The notes below the pieces were generated by a model, which worked only from the letters and a program-made list of their open reading frames with translations, did not search any database and was not told the origin of the DNA. Below are positions 47,602-55,763 of a DNA stretch of 64,000 nt, in pieces. Both the position numbers and the translations under genes were made by a program. Each line of letters begins with the position of its first letter. The stretch's first letter is position 1. This stretch comes from Exiguobacterium aurantiacum DSM 6208. GTDB taxonomy: Bacteria > Bacillota > Bacilli > Exiguobacteriales > Exiguobacteriaceae. Location: the NCBI RefSeq assembly GCF_000702585.1, contig NZ_JNIQ01000001.1, positions 1,369,001-1,433,000 of the forward strand, written 5' to 3'.

Positions 47602-47671
47602 CGCTTTCCTAGGGGCGAGCAGGGAGCCGCATCGCGACGTTGTCGCTGCTGGGTCTCCCTCCGCTCGCTGA
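47602..47671. other. Long hairpin near the left end of the IS
   Basis: GCGAGC and GGGAG pair with CTCCC and GCTCGC around an inner GCGAC-GTT-GTCGC hairpin. It is probably part of the transposase leader or a transposase-binding region; the function is unknown. Confidence 0.55.
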
Positions 47672-47708
47672 TCCCTCAGGAGTCTCCGGCGCCGTCGGAT
47701 GAGCGACG

Positions 47709-47745
47709 CGAGAGGCCGCCCTTGGGTGGCCTCTCGTCTTTTTCT
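47709..47745 (+). terminator. Terminator inside the left end of the IS
   Basis: CGAGAGGCC-GCCC pairs with GGGT-GGCCTCTCG, then TCTTTTT. It faces transcripts entering from ptsG, before the transposase gene. Confidence 0.85.
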
Positions 47746-47854
47746 GAGGCCTCGACGGCCGATAGAAAAAGCCCCCGATGCGGGCTAAAACCTCGAAAAG
47801 CGGGAACTGGTATGTATGGATCGTCACCGCCTCCGAACAGGAAGGGGAATCATC

Positions 47855-48430
47855 ATGTACCGAGTCCATATCGCCAAACGCCATGAACCAATCCGCACCG
47901 ACGCCTCGCTGGACCAACTGGTCCCGAAAGACCACCTCGTCCGCAAACTCGACCGCCACATCGACTTCTCCATCGTCCACCGGCTATGCGCGCCGCTGTA
48001 TTCAAACACCGGACAGCCCGGCATCGACCCCGAGATCCTCATCAAGATCATCCTGCTCGGCCCGCTGTTCAACATCCGTTCCGTGCGACAGACCATCAAG
48101 GAAATCGAGACGAACCTCGCGTACCGTTGGTTCCTCGGGCTCGGGATGGACGAGAAAATTCCCGACCATTCGACGATCAGCCAGGCCTATCGACGCCGGT
48201 TCGCCGGCACGGACGTCTTTCGACAAATCTTCGAGGACATCGTGGGCCAGGCCGAAGCCCACGGCTTCATTTCAGGGCGCATCCTGATCACCGACTCGAC
48301 CCACATCCGAGCCAACGCGAACAAGAAGAAGTTCGACAAGGTCGAGGTCGAGCAGGTCGTCGGCGATGTCGAGGAAGAGCTTCTCGGCCGGGTGAACGAG
48401 GAACGGGCCAAACGAGGAAAAAAGCACTGA
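47855..48430 (+). CDS. IS1182-type transposase, N-terminal part (zero frame)
   Basis: Product of 191 residues. A DUF772-type N-terminal domain (residues 1-125: YSNTGQPGIDPEILIKIILLGPLF, RWFLGLGMDEKIPDHSTIS) is followed by the first catalytic Asp in ILITDSTHIRANANKKK. The frame ends at a TGA 6 nt after the AAAAAAG heptamer at 48418; the rest of the transposase continues in the -1 frame. The ATG at 47855 has GGAAGGGG upstream. Together with the next part a protein of about 499 residues would result, normal for the family. Confidence 0.88.
   Translation: MYRVHIAKRHEPIRTDASLDQLVPKDHLVRKLDRHIDFSIVHRLCAPLYSNTGQPGIDPEILIKIILLGPLFNIRSVRQTIKEIETNLAYRWFLGLGMDEKIPDHSTISQAYRRRFAGTDVFRQIFEDIVGQAEAHGFISGRILITDSTHIRANANKKKFDKVEVEQVVGDVEEELLGRVNEERAKRGKKH
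48418..48424 (+). other. Candidate -1 frameshift heptamer in the IS1182-type transposase
   Basis: A_AAA_AAG in the zero frame, followed after 6 nt by a stem 48431-48438 (AGCCCGCG) with 48489-48496 (CGCGGGCT). Slippage would join both transposase parts. A one-base deletion in the A run would look the same. Confidence 0.55.
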
Positions 48431-49353
48431 AGCCCGCGCGACAGAAGAGGAAGCGTCGACTCATCAAGGTGAGCCGGACCGACCCTGACGCGGGCTATAT
48501 GTACCGTGACCAGAAGCCGGAAGGCTTTTTCTGGCTGGTGCACCGGACGGTCGACGCCAAGCACAACTTCATCGTCGATGTGCATGTCACGCCCGGGAAC
48601 GTGTCGGACAGCACCGTCTATCTTGACCGTCTCGACTATATCCTCAACCGTTTCGCCTATCCGCTCGAGGCGGTCGCGCTCGATGCCGGTTACTACACGA
48701 CCGAGATCGCGAAGGCACTCGTCGAGCGCGGCGTTTTCGGCGTCATCGCCTGGCGGCGGTTCGGTGGGAAGAAGGGGATGATTCGAAAGACGCGGTTCAC
48801 CTACCTGCCGGACGTGGACGCCTATCTGTGTCCGGCGAAACAGCACCTCACCTATAAGACGACCGACCGTCACGGCTATCACCAGTACGCGTCCGATCCT
48901 GCCATCTGTCAGAACTGCCCGCTCCTCGAGAAGTGCACGTCAAGCCGATCGCATCGGCGCGTCATCACTCGCCACATCGATGAGTCCTACCGCGAAGCGG
49001 TGAGTGAGAACCGTCTGTCCGCATCGGGCAAGCACCTCTACCGTCTCCGGCCACAGACGGTGGAGCGCTCGTTCGCCGACGGGAAGGAGCTCCACGGTCT
49101 CCGCTTCACGTTCTACCGGGGGAAAGAGGCGGTGGACCGCGCCAATCTGGTGGCAGCGACCGCACAAAACATGAAGAAGCTGGCCAACCTGTTGGCCGAA
49201 AACGACCGTCTACATAGCATTTTTTCAATTTTATGTCGGGCAGAGCGCCTCGAGCTCGTTGAACACAAAAAAAAGACGAACCCATTCGCCAGAAGCGAAT
49301 GGGTTCGTCAACAGCCTGATGGCTCTCGCATCGTGCGAGAGCCATCTTTTTGA
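48424..49353 (+). CDS. IS1182-type transposase, C-terminal part (-1 frame)
   Basis: About 309 residues read after a -1 slip at 48424. The second catalytic Asp is in VALDAGYYT, a four-Cys cluster follows (LCPAKQH, CQNCPLLEKC), and the catalytic Glu is in QTVERSFADGKELHG. There is no stop codon before the element ends; the frame runs across the right repeat and the duplicated hairpin and stops at TGA 49351-49353, supplied by the host terminator's T tract and next to the ptsI stop. The last 12 residues are therefore target-encoded. Confidence 0.85.
   Translation, partial: ALKPARQKRKRRLIKVSRTDPDAGYMYRDQKPEGFFWLVHRTVDAKHNFIVDVHVTPGNVSDSTVYLDRLDYILNRFAYPLEAVALDAGYYTTEIAKALVERGVFGVIAWRRFGGKKGMIRKTRFTYLPDVDAYLCPAKQHLTYKTTDRHGYHQYASDPAICQNCPLLEKCTSSRSHRRVITRHIDESYREAVSENRLSASGKHLYRLRPQTVERSFADGKELHGLRFTFYRGKEAVDRANLVAATAQNMKKLANLLAENDRLHSIFSILCRAERLELVEHKKKTNPFARSEWVRQQPDGSRIVREPSF
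49267..49308 (-). terminator. Terminator inside the right end of the IS (minus strand)
   Basis: A perfect 14-bp stem ACGAACCCATTCGC with its complement, followed on the minus strand by a C and eight T. It faces transcripts entering from ptsI. Confidence 0.9.
49318..49346 (+). repeat. Right target duplication: copy of the terminator hairpin
   Basis: Identical to 47527-47555 and followed by TTTTTGA. It ends transcripts coming through the IS on the plus strand. Confidence 0.93.
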
Positions 49354-51072
49354 TTACGCCTTAATATCGAATTTTTCGCTGAGGAAGTTCACGACTTCTT
49401 CTGCTGTATCCATGTTGAGAACTTCGTTGACGATCGCTTCTGTTTCCGATTTCGTCAAACGTTTCACGAGGCTACGTGCGCGCAATACGCTCGAAGCTGA
49501 CATCGAGAACTCGTCAAGTCCAAGTCCGAGAAGGATTGGGATCGCGAGCTCTTCTCCTGCCATCTCACCACACATGCCGACCCATTTGCCTGCTTTGTGC
49601 GCTTCTGTGATGACGTTGTGGAGAAGGTTCAAGATGGCCGGGTTGAACGGTTGGTACAAGTACGAGACTTTCTCGTTCATGCGGTCCGCTGCCATCGTGT
49701 ATTGAATCAAGTCGTTCGTGCCGACCGAGAAGAAGTCGACTTCTTTCGCGAACTGTTTCGCCATGACGGCTGTCGATGGGATTTCAACCATCATCCCTGT
49801 CTCGTAGTTGCCGACAGCGACGCCTTCTGCTTTCAACTTCGCTTCTTCTTCGAGAAGAAGGGCTTTCGCGGCACGGAACTCTTCGAGTGTCGCAATCATT
49901 GGGAACATGATCGCGAGGTCACCGTGAGCCGAGGCGCGGAGAAGGGCACGAAGTTGTGTGCGGAACAAATCAGTTTCCTCAAGGCAAAGACGAATCGCAC
50001 GGTAGCCGAGGAATGGGTTCATTTCTTTCGGCAAGTCGAGGTAAGACAATTCTTTGTCGCCGCCGATGTCGAGTGTACGGATGACAACTTGTTTGCCTTC
50101 CATGCCTTCAAGGACTGTCTTATACGCATTGTATTGTTCTTCTTCAGTCGGGAACGTCTCAGAGTCCATGTAGAGGAACTCGGTACGGTAGAGACCGATC
50201 GCGTCCGAACCGTTCTTCAAAACGCCTTCGAGGTCGTTCGGTGTTCCGATGTTGGCCGCAAGTTTGACTTTATGGCCGTCGGCAGTGACCGACTCTTCGT
50301 TGACGAGTTGTTTCAACTCTTCTTTATACGCTTCGAATGAAGCACGCTTTTCGTTATATTCGTTGACGAGTTCTTCAGACGGGTTGACGAACACGTCGCC
50401 CTCTGTGCCGTCGATGACGACGAGATCGCCATTTTTGATTTCTTCAAGCGCTACTTTTGTTCCGACGACAGCCGGGATTTCGAGTGAGCGTGACATGATA
50501 GCCGAGTGTGACGTACGGCCGCCGATGTTCGTCGCGAATCCTTTGACGTACTTACGGTTAAGTTGTGCTGTGTCAGACGGCGTCAAGTCTTCTGCGATGA
50601 TGATGACTTCTTCAGAGATTGAAGCGGGTGTCATGAATGTCACGCCAAGAATGTGAGCCATGACACGTTTCGTGACGTCACGAACGTCCGCTGCGCGCTC
50701 ACGCATGTATTCGTTGTCCATCGACTCGAAGATCATGATCATCGTTTGAGCCACTTCGTCGAGGGCTTTCGCGGCGTTCATGTGTTCGCTTTCAATTTTC
50801 TCGTTCACTTGTGAAACGATCTCTGGATCTTCCACGATGAGCAAGTGTGCCGAGAAAATCTCTGCTTTGTCTTCACCAAGTTCACGAAGTGTGATTTGGC
50901 GAATTTCTTCGAGCTCTACTTTCGACTGAGCGATGGCCGCCTCGAAGCGTGCCTTTTCAGCTGCTACATCCTCGATTTTGTTCGTTGGGATGTCGAATGA
51001 AGGTGTTTCCATGACGAATGCTTTTGCGACTGCGATTCCCGCAGATGCGCCAATACCTTTAATGTGTGACAT
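49354..51072 (-). CDS. ptsI: Phosphoenolpyruvate-protein phosphotransferase (PTS enzyme I)
   Basis: Cytoplasmic enzyme of 572 residues that transfers phosphate from PEP to HPr. The N-terminal HPr-binding domain is followed by phospho-His189 in [10 protein letters not shown] and the PEP-binding barrel ([49 protein letters not shown]). The start at 51072 follows GAGAGGG on the minus strand. Unusually, ptsH is not next to it. It converges on ptsG, with which it shared a terminator before the IS inserted. Confidence 0.95.
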   Translation of the reverse strand: MSHIKGIGASAGIAVAKAFVMETPSFDIPTNKIEDVAAEKARFEAAIAQSKVELEEIRQITLRELGEDKAEIFSAHLLIVEDPEIVSQVNEKIESEHMNAAKALDEVAQTMIMIFESMDNEYMRERAADVRDVTKRVMAHILGVTFMTPASISEEVIIIAEDLTPSDTAQLNRKYVKGFATNIGGRTSHSAIMSRSLEIPAVVGTKVALEEIKNGDLVVIDGTEGDVFVNPSEELVNEYNEKRASFEAYKEELKQLVNEESVTADGHKVKLAANIGTPNDLEGVLKNGSDAIGLYRTEFLYMDSETFPTEEEQYNAYKTVLEGMEGKQVVIRTLDIGGDKELSYLDLPKEMNPFLGYRAIRLCLEETDLFRTQLRALLRASAHGDLAIMFPMIATLEEFRAAKALLLEEEAKLKAEGVAVGNYETGMMVEIPSTAVMAKQFAKEVDFFSVGTNDLIQYTMAADRMNEKVSYLYQPFNPAILNLLHNVITEAHKAGKWVGMCGEMAGEELAIPILLGLGLDEFSMSASSVLRARSLVKRLTKSETEAIVNEVLNMDTAEEVVNFLSEKFDIKA

Positions 51073-51402
51073 AAGCGTAGTCCCTCTCTTCAAAGAAATA
51101 GTGTGCTTCCAACGTTACCTCGTTAGTTCTTACCCGAAATGAAAAAGGAATTAACGAAAACGCAGAAGATTAGAGTAGCAACGGTCTGCGACTAGGGGAA
51201 GCCTCGACCGAACAAAATGGCCTCACCTCAAGAATGAGGGGTGCCGGATTGCGTACTTACCTATCCTATCATAAAATAAAACCTCGTCACAACGAGGAGA
51301 TGGCGCCTGAATTCGAAGATTTCTTGACTCTTACGCATACCGTTTCATTATTTTAGAGAAGTTCGTTATGCTAACTATATATAAAGAAGGGAAGTGACAC
51401 AC
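51073..51402. other. Divergent control region between ptsI and pepA
   Basis: It holds several short hairpins: CACCTCA-AGAA-TGAGGGGTG at about 51224-51243, and CCTCGT-CACA-ACGAGG at about 51283-51298. On the minus strand the latter is followed by TTTTATTTT, so it could attenuate a long ptsI leader. No known riboswitch was recognised. The pepA promoter must lie within the last 60 bp. Confidence 0.4.
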
Positions 51403-52842
51403 ATGTATCAAATAAAAGACTTGGATTGGACCGATTCATATGACACGATTGTCGTCGGAATCGGGGCTGCCGATACGATCGATGAGGGGCTCGACGCCTT
51501 GTATAATGGTCGGGTCAAGTCGCTCATTCAATCAGCGGACATCTCGACGAAGACTGGGGAACTGTCAATCGTACCGACGTTTGAGGGGACAGTGAAGCGA
51601 ATCTTGTTTGTCGGGCTCGGACAACGTAACGAGAACACGACAGAGAACGTCCGCAACTGGTTCGGGAAAGTGGCGAAAGAGATCAAGGCCCGTGCGTTCA
51701 CAGACGTGGCGATCGCGCTCGAGACGTTCGAGTCGAACGGTGCTTTGTTCACTGAAGCTTACGAGATGGCAACTTACGAGCACCCTACATACAAGTCGGC
51801 GCCGAAAGACAGTGCGCCGGAGGTGACGATCACCTTGCTCGGGAATGTCGATCAGACGGAAGTCGAGAAAGGGGCCGCCCGAGGTCGCGGGGTCAACGTG
51901 GCTCGCAAGTTGACGATGATGCCGGCGAACATTTTGACGGCAGAGGCGCTTGCCGACTATGCGGTCGAATTGGCAGAGCGCCACGGGTTCAACCATCGTA
52001 TCGTGGAGAAAGAAGAAATGGAAGGGCTCGGGATGGGCGCGTTGCTGGCCGTCAATCAAGGGTCAAAACTCCCGCCGAAACTAATCGTGCTCGAGTATAA
52101 CGGGGCCGGGGAAGAAGCCCCGATCGCCGTCGTCGGCAAAGGCGTCACGTTCGACACGGGCGGTTATTCAATTAAGCCGAAAGACGGAATCGTCGGTATG
52201 AAAGGCGATATGGGTGGGGCGGCGACCGTCATCGGGTTGTTCGAGACGCTCGCGACGACGAAACCGGCTGTCAACGTGCTTGGTGTCATTCCGGCGACAG
52301 ATAACATGATTTCCGGTGACGCCTTCAAACCGGACGACGTCATCACAGCGATGAACGGGAAGACGATTGAAGTGTTGAACACAGACGCCGAAGGGCGCCT
52401 CGTCCTTGCTGACGCGGTGACGTTCGCGAAGACGTATGACCCGCAAGCGATCATCGATGTGGCGACGCTCACAGGCGGTGTGCTTGTCGCGCTCGGAACC
52501 GATGTCACAGGCTGTCTGACGAACGACGATGCACTCTACGGCGCACTCGAAGAAGCGAGCCGGGAGACGAATGAACTCGTCTGGCAAATGCCGTACTTCG
52601 ATGTGTTCATCAATAAAGTCCGTAAGTCGGAAGTGGCCGATTTGAACAATTCGCCGGGCCGTTTCGGTCACATGATTTTCGGTGGCGCGTTCGTCGGTGA
52701 GTTCGTCGGAGATACGCCGTGGCTTCATCTTGACATCGCCGGCACGAGTGAACGCCCGGCGGCGAACGAACTCGGTCCTAAAGGGCCGACGGGTGTCATG
52801 GTACGCACGCTTTCCACTTTACTCGACGGGTGGAATCGTTGA
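51403..52842 (+). CDS. pepA: Leucyl aminopeptidase, M17 family
   Basis: Cytosolic zinc/manganese aminopeptidase of 479 residues. The M17 signature NTDAEGRLVLADA and metal-ligand region GKGVTFDTGGYSIKP are complete in the C-terminal domain; the N-terminal domain (about 1-160) is the macro-like regulatory domain. It releases N-terminal residues from peptides. The ATG at 51403 follows AAGAAGGGAAG. Its stop overlaps the TTG of a very small downstream gene. Confidence 0.94.
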   Translation: MYQIKDLDWTDSYDTIVVGIGAADTIDEGLDALYNGRVKSLIQSADISTKTGELSIVPTFEGTVKRILFVGLGQRNENTTENVRNWFGKVAKEIKARAFTDVAIALETFESNGALFTEAYEMATYEHPTYKSAPKDSAPEVTITLLGNVDQTEVEKGAARGRGVNVARKLTMMPANILTAEALADYAVELAERHGFNHRIVEKEEMEGLGMGALLAVNQGSKLPPKLIVLEYNGAGEEAPIAVVGKGVTFDTGGYSIKPKDGIVGMKGDMGGAATVIGLFETLATTKPAVNVLGVIPATDNMISGDAFKPDDVITAMNGKTIEVLNTDAEGRLVLADAVTFAKTYDPQAIIDVATLTGGVLVALGTDVTGCLTNDDALYGALEEASRETNELVWQMPYFDVFINKVRKSEVADLNNSPGRFGHMIFGGAFVGEFVGDTPWLHLDIAGTSERPAANELGPKGPTGVMVRTLSTLLDGWNR

Positions 52843-52997
52843 AACTAGGAGTGGGATTGGTTGGCTTTGCCGTTCTAACCGGCTTCGGTTACACGGCTTG
52901 GCCTTCTCAATGGTTGTTAGGGATCACCGTCTTTTGTGCGGTGTTCGGAATATTGGTTTTCATGCAGGAGGTACGCCGTGGTAGGAGTAGGAATTGA
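52839..52997 (+). CDS. Small membrane protein of 52 residues, unannotated type
   Basis: TTG start overlapping the pepA stop as TTGA, with GACGGGTGG just upstream. The product has two hydrophobic stretches (LGVGLVGFAVLTGFGY and WLLGITVFCAVFGILVFM) separated by TAWPSQ, and a basic tail (QEVRRGRSRN). It ends 20 bp inside the next gene. Position, overlap and composition support a real, translationally coupled gene; no family is recognised. Confidence 0.6.
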   Translation: MKLGVGLVGFAVLTGFGYTAWPSQWLLGITVFCAVFGILVFMQEVRRGRSRN

Positions 52998-53637
52998 TGG
53001 GGCACGCGGAAGCTGGGTACGCATCACGTACGACAGCATCTCGCTTTGCCTGACCATCTCAGAGCAGTTAGAAGATTTGTTGATCGATGGGGCGGTGCAT
53101 TTCGTCGACATGCCGAAAGAGTTAGGGACGACCGAGAAACCGGATCGTACTTGTGATGCTTACTTGCGGTCGCAGTTGACGAAGCGGAAGTCGTCCATCT
53201 TCACACCTCCGATTGAAGAAGTGTTGAATGAGGAGACGTATGAAGCGGCGAACCTGAAGAGTCGCGAGCTCGTCGGGAAAGGGATCAGCAAGCAGGCGTG
53301 GAACCTCGCGCCGCGCATCCGGGAGTTCCAAACGTTGGACCGTGACGATGTGTTCGAGTCCCATCCTGAAGTCTGCTTTGCGGTCATGACGGGACGCGAG
53401 GCCGAGTTCAGTAAGAAGACGGAGGCTGGTGAGGCAGAACGGATCGAGCTGCTACGCCGCTATTCGAACAGCTCGCCGTGGAAATGGAAGATGTCGAACG
53501 TACAGGTCGATGATATTATCGATGCCTGTATATTGGCCGTCGCCGCATATGAAGCGGGAACGACCGGGATGTCGACTTATCCCGACCGAACTGAAGGAGA
53601 ACCGTTCGTGGCGGTACCCACGATGAAAGAGCGATGA
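52978..53637 (+). CDS. DUF429 family protein (predicted RNase H-like fold)
   Basis: Protein of 219 residues starting with GTG at 52978 after AGGAGG. The N-terminal GVGIDGARGSWV is the first strand with the DUF429 acidic residue, then VHFVDMPKELG and late VDDIIDACILAVAAY. The family is predicted to have an RNase H-like nuclease fold, with unknown function. It overlaps the small membrane protein gene by 20 bp and completes a three-gene unit with pepA. Confidence 0.78.
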   Translation: MVGVGIDGARGSWVRITYDSISLCLTISEQLEDLLIDGAVHFVDMPKELGTTEKPDRTCDAYLRSQLTKRKSSIFTPPIEEVLNEETYEAANLKSRELVGKGISKQAWNLAPRIREFQTLDRDDVFESHPEVCFAVMTGREAEFSKKTEAGEAERIELLRRYSNSSPWKWKMSNVQVDDIIDACILAVAAYEAGTTGMSTYPDRTEGEPFVAVPTMKER

Positions 53638-53654
53638 CGTGTCATCGCTCTTTT
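53625..53654. terminator. Bidirectional terminator embedded in two convergent gene ends
   Basis: GAGCGATGAC pairs with GTCATCGCTC, flanked by A and T runs. Both stop codons lie in it: DUF429 ends Lys-Glu-Arg-stop on one strand and the AI-2E permease ends Lys-Glu-Arg-stop on the other. Confidence 0.85.
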
Positions 53655-54772
53655 GGTATGGTCGTCGGTCCGATGATGAAGCGCCACACGTAATAAAAGA
53701 CGCGAGCATTGTACAGTGCTTTCAACAACACGGCGATCACTGGTCCTAATATGAACCCGAGGACGCCGAAAAGTTTGAGTCCGACAAATATCGAGAGGAG
53801 AGCGGCGAGCGGATTCAACCCGATATGCGACCCGACAATCTTCGGCTCGGCCAAGTTGCGTTGAACGATGACGATGATGTAAAGGACGAGCACGCCGATG
53901 GCGACGAACCAGTCACCCGAGATGGCGGCATAAGCGGCCCAAGGGATTAACAGTGTCCCGACACCGAGATAAGGCAATAAGTCAAAGAAAGCGGCGAGGA
54001 GAGCGAACGAGAGTGGGTTGTCGACCCGGAGGATGAACATGCCGACGAGGACGATCCCGAACGTGATCGAGATGAGCGTCAACTGGGCCCGGGTGTATCC
54101 GAAAAGAGCGGCCCGTAGGTTCAACATGACCTCTTCGAACTCTTTAAACCCTTTGCGCTCGTTCAAACGATCGATTTGCCGCATGTAAGCCGGCCAGTCT
54201 TTCGTGATGAAAAACCAAGCGAGGACGATGACGATGAAGAGCAACAAGACGAGCGGCAAGGCGCCGAGCAGGCTTTGCAACAATCCGGCGAGACCGCGTG
54301 AGAGCACTCCGATCGCCGCCCCGAGCTGCACACCGAGCTCGGTGATGCCGCCTTCGATCGACGTCGTTTGACTCGGGTTAAGCCGCTCGATGCTGTCGTA
54401 GGCGTCATTGACGAACGGGGCGATCTTCTCATTGAACACACGCTGAGCGAAAGCGGTGAACGTCTCGATTTGAGTCGGGAGTTTTTCCGCCGCGATCGTC
54501 GCGTAACGAATCAATTGGGAGACGACGATGACGATCACCCCGGAGACGAGTCCCATGACGATGAGAAGAGCGAGGAGCGTCCCGAGGGCCCGCGGCATGT
54601 TGGCTTTTTGTTCAAACAAGTTGACGAGCGGTACGGTCAACAAGGATAACAAGAACGCGAGGACGAAAGGATACGTGTACTGAAAGATGATACCGAGCAA
54701 CCAGATGACAGCACTCATCCCGAGAACGACGAGGACGAGACGAACAAGTTGCCAAAGCCGGACAGACGACAT
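53642..54772 (-). CDS. AI-2E family permease (YtvI-like)
   Basis: Membrane protein of 376 residues with seven or eight transmembrane segments of the AI-2E exporter/UPF0118 family. The C-terminal block LLPYLGVGTLLIPWAAYAAI, NLAEPKIVGSHIGLNPLAALLSIFVGLKLFGVLGFILGP is typical and closest to YtvI, which in B. subtilis is linked to sporulation. If the host does not sporulate, that role cannot apply. The start at 54772 follows GGAAAGGGG on the minus strand. Confidence 0.82.
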   Translation of the reverse strand: MSSVRLWQLVRLVLVVLGMSAVIWLLGIIFQYTYPFVLAFLLSLLTVPLVNLFEQKANMPRALGTLLALLIVMGLVSGVIVIVVSQLIRYATIAAEKLPTQIETFTAFAQRVFNEKIAPFVNDAYDSIERLNPSQTTSIEGGITELGVQLGAAIGVLSRGLAGLLQSLLGALPLVLLLFIVIVLAWFFITKDWPAYMRQIDRLNERKGFKEFEEVMLNLRAALFGYTRAQLTLISITFGIVLVGMFILRVDNPLSFALLAAFFDLLPYLGVGTLLIPWAAYAAISGDWFVAIGVLVLYIIVIVQRNLAEPKIVGSHIGLNPLAALLSIFVGLKLFGVLGFILGPVIAVLLKALYNARVFYYVWRFIIGPTTIPKER

Positions 54773-54856
54773 GAGGCATTGCCCCTTTCCGTACAATTGG
54801 ATTGAGCATAGTATACCATGCGGCTGGTAAATAGAGCAGAAGGATAGGTGAAGGAA

Positions 54857-55636
54857 ATGAGAGAGATACAACGACAAGTGGATCAGATGATCATTCATTT
54901 AGGGGGGTATTGGCGACCGTTGTCGGGCCTTGCCCGTTTGTTAGAAGAGGTCGGGGAAGTCGGGGGTGCGCTTCACGATGATGACAACACCGCGCTCGTT
55001 GAAGAGTTGCTAGACGTCTTCGTCATTTCGACGTGTCTCGCCAATCAGTATGCGATCACGCTTCATTCCCCGACAAGCGATGCCGACGATGCACCGATTC
55101 ATGTGACGTATTTCGCGCTCGCCCGTGAAGCGGGGGAGGTCGCTCGCATTTTGAACGCATACGAAGGGGACAAAAAATTGAAGGCCACCGCCACACCGGG
55201 GTCGTTGCAGCGACACATCGAAGGCGTACAACGGGCAGTCGTAAAGATGGCCGAGCGGGTCGGGCTAGACGTATACGAATCGATCGGGGCACTCGTGGAA
55301 GAAAAGTCGTCGCGGGACTTCGGGCGGTTCGATCATACACCGGACCCGATTACCGAGCCGTCGGTGCGATCCTTTTCTCGTCATGTGACGGGACGGTATT
55401 GGGGCGGGATTGAACCTAAACCTTTCGAGACATTTGACCGATATAAAGAGAGAGAACATCATTTGACCCGTTTCTTTAAGGTCGCCCCTGTCGAAGGGTT
55501 GGACGGGTTTGTCATTCGTTTGCGTGATCAAAATTGGACGCTGACGGATGAGACGCTCAAATTAGCACCTGGGTTTTACATCACAGAAGAAATATATGGG
55601 AATGACAAATACATGGTCATTCGACAACTTAACTAA
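54857..55636 (+). CDS. MazG-like nucleotide pyrophosphohydrolase fold protein with extra C-terminal domain
   Basis: Protein of 259 residues. Residues 1-75 form a MazG-like helical domain with the metal pattern EEVGEVGGALHDDDNTALVEELLDVFV. A partial second unit follows (AREAGEVARILNAYEG and about 115-150). The last 85 residues (GRYWGGIEPKPF to KYMVIRQLN) are an unrecognised beta-rich domain. It may hydrolyse a non-canonical NTP; the substrate is unknown. Monocistronic, divergent from the AI-2E permease. Confidence 0.6.
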   Translation: MREIQRQVDQMIIHLGGYWRPLSGLARLLEEVGEVGGALHDDDNTALVEELLDVFVISTCLANQYAITLHSPTSDADDAPIHVTYFALAREAGEVARILNAYEGDKKLKATATPGSLQRHIEGVQRAVVKMAERVGLDVYESIGALVEEKSSRDFGRFDHTPDPITEPSVRSFSRHVTGRYWGGIEPKPFETFDRYKEREHHLTRFFKVAPVEGLDGFVIRLRDQNWTLTDETLKLAPGFYITEEIYGNDKYMVIRQLN

Positions 55637-55763
55637 AAATCATTCCCCTTTTTATCAAAAATATTCATCTTTTTTTCAAATACTTACTTTTTTTTAAAAA
55701 GCATTATGCTAATATGAAGTTGTTGTTAGTAGTAAGTAGCGCGAGAGGAAAGGAATATTTTGG

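Larger units (their letters stand above)
47556..49317 (+). mobile_element. IS1182-family-like insertion sequence, 1762 bp
   Basis: Ends AGATTGTTGACTAAC on the left and, inverted, AGGCTGTTGACGAAC on the right (12 of 15 match). It is flanked by an exact 29-bp duplication that is the terminator hairpin of the host locus. It carries one transposase in two frames joined by an AAAAAAG run, an inward-facing terminator near each end, and a strong stem structure at 47602-47671. Confidence 0.9.

Noticed and set aside
47855-49353. Calling the IS1182-type transposase a pseudogene
   Set aside because: The break is exactly at an AAAAAAG heptamer with a downstream stem and the rest is intact, so a programmed shift is at least as likely. 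It is left open.
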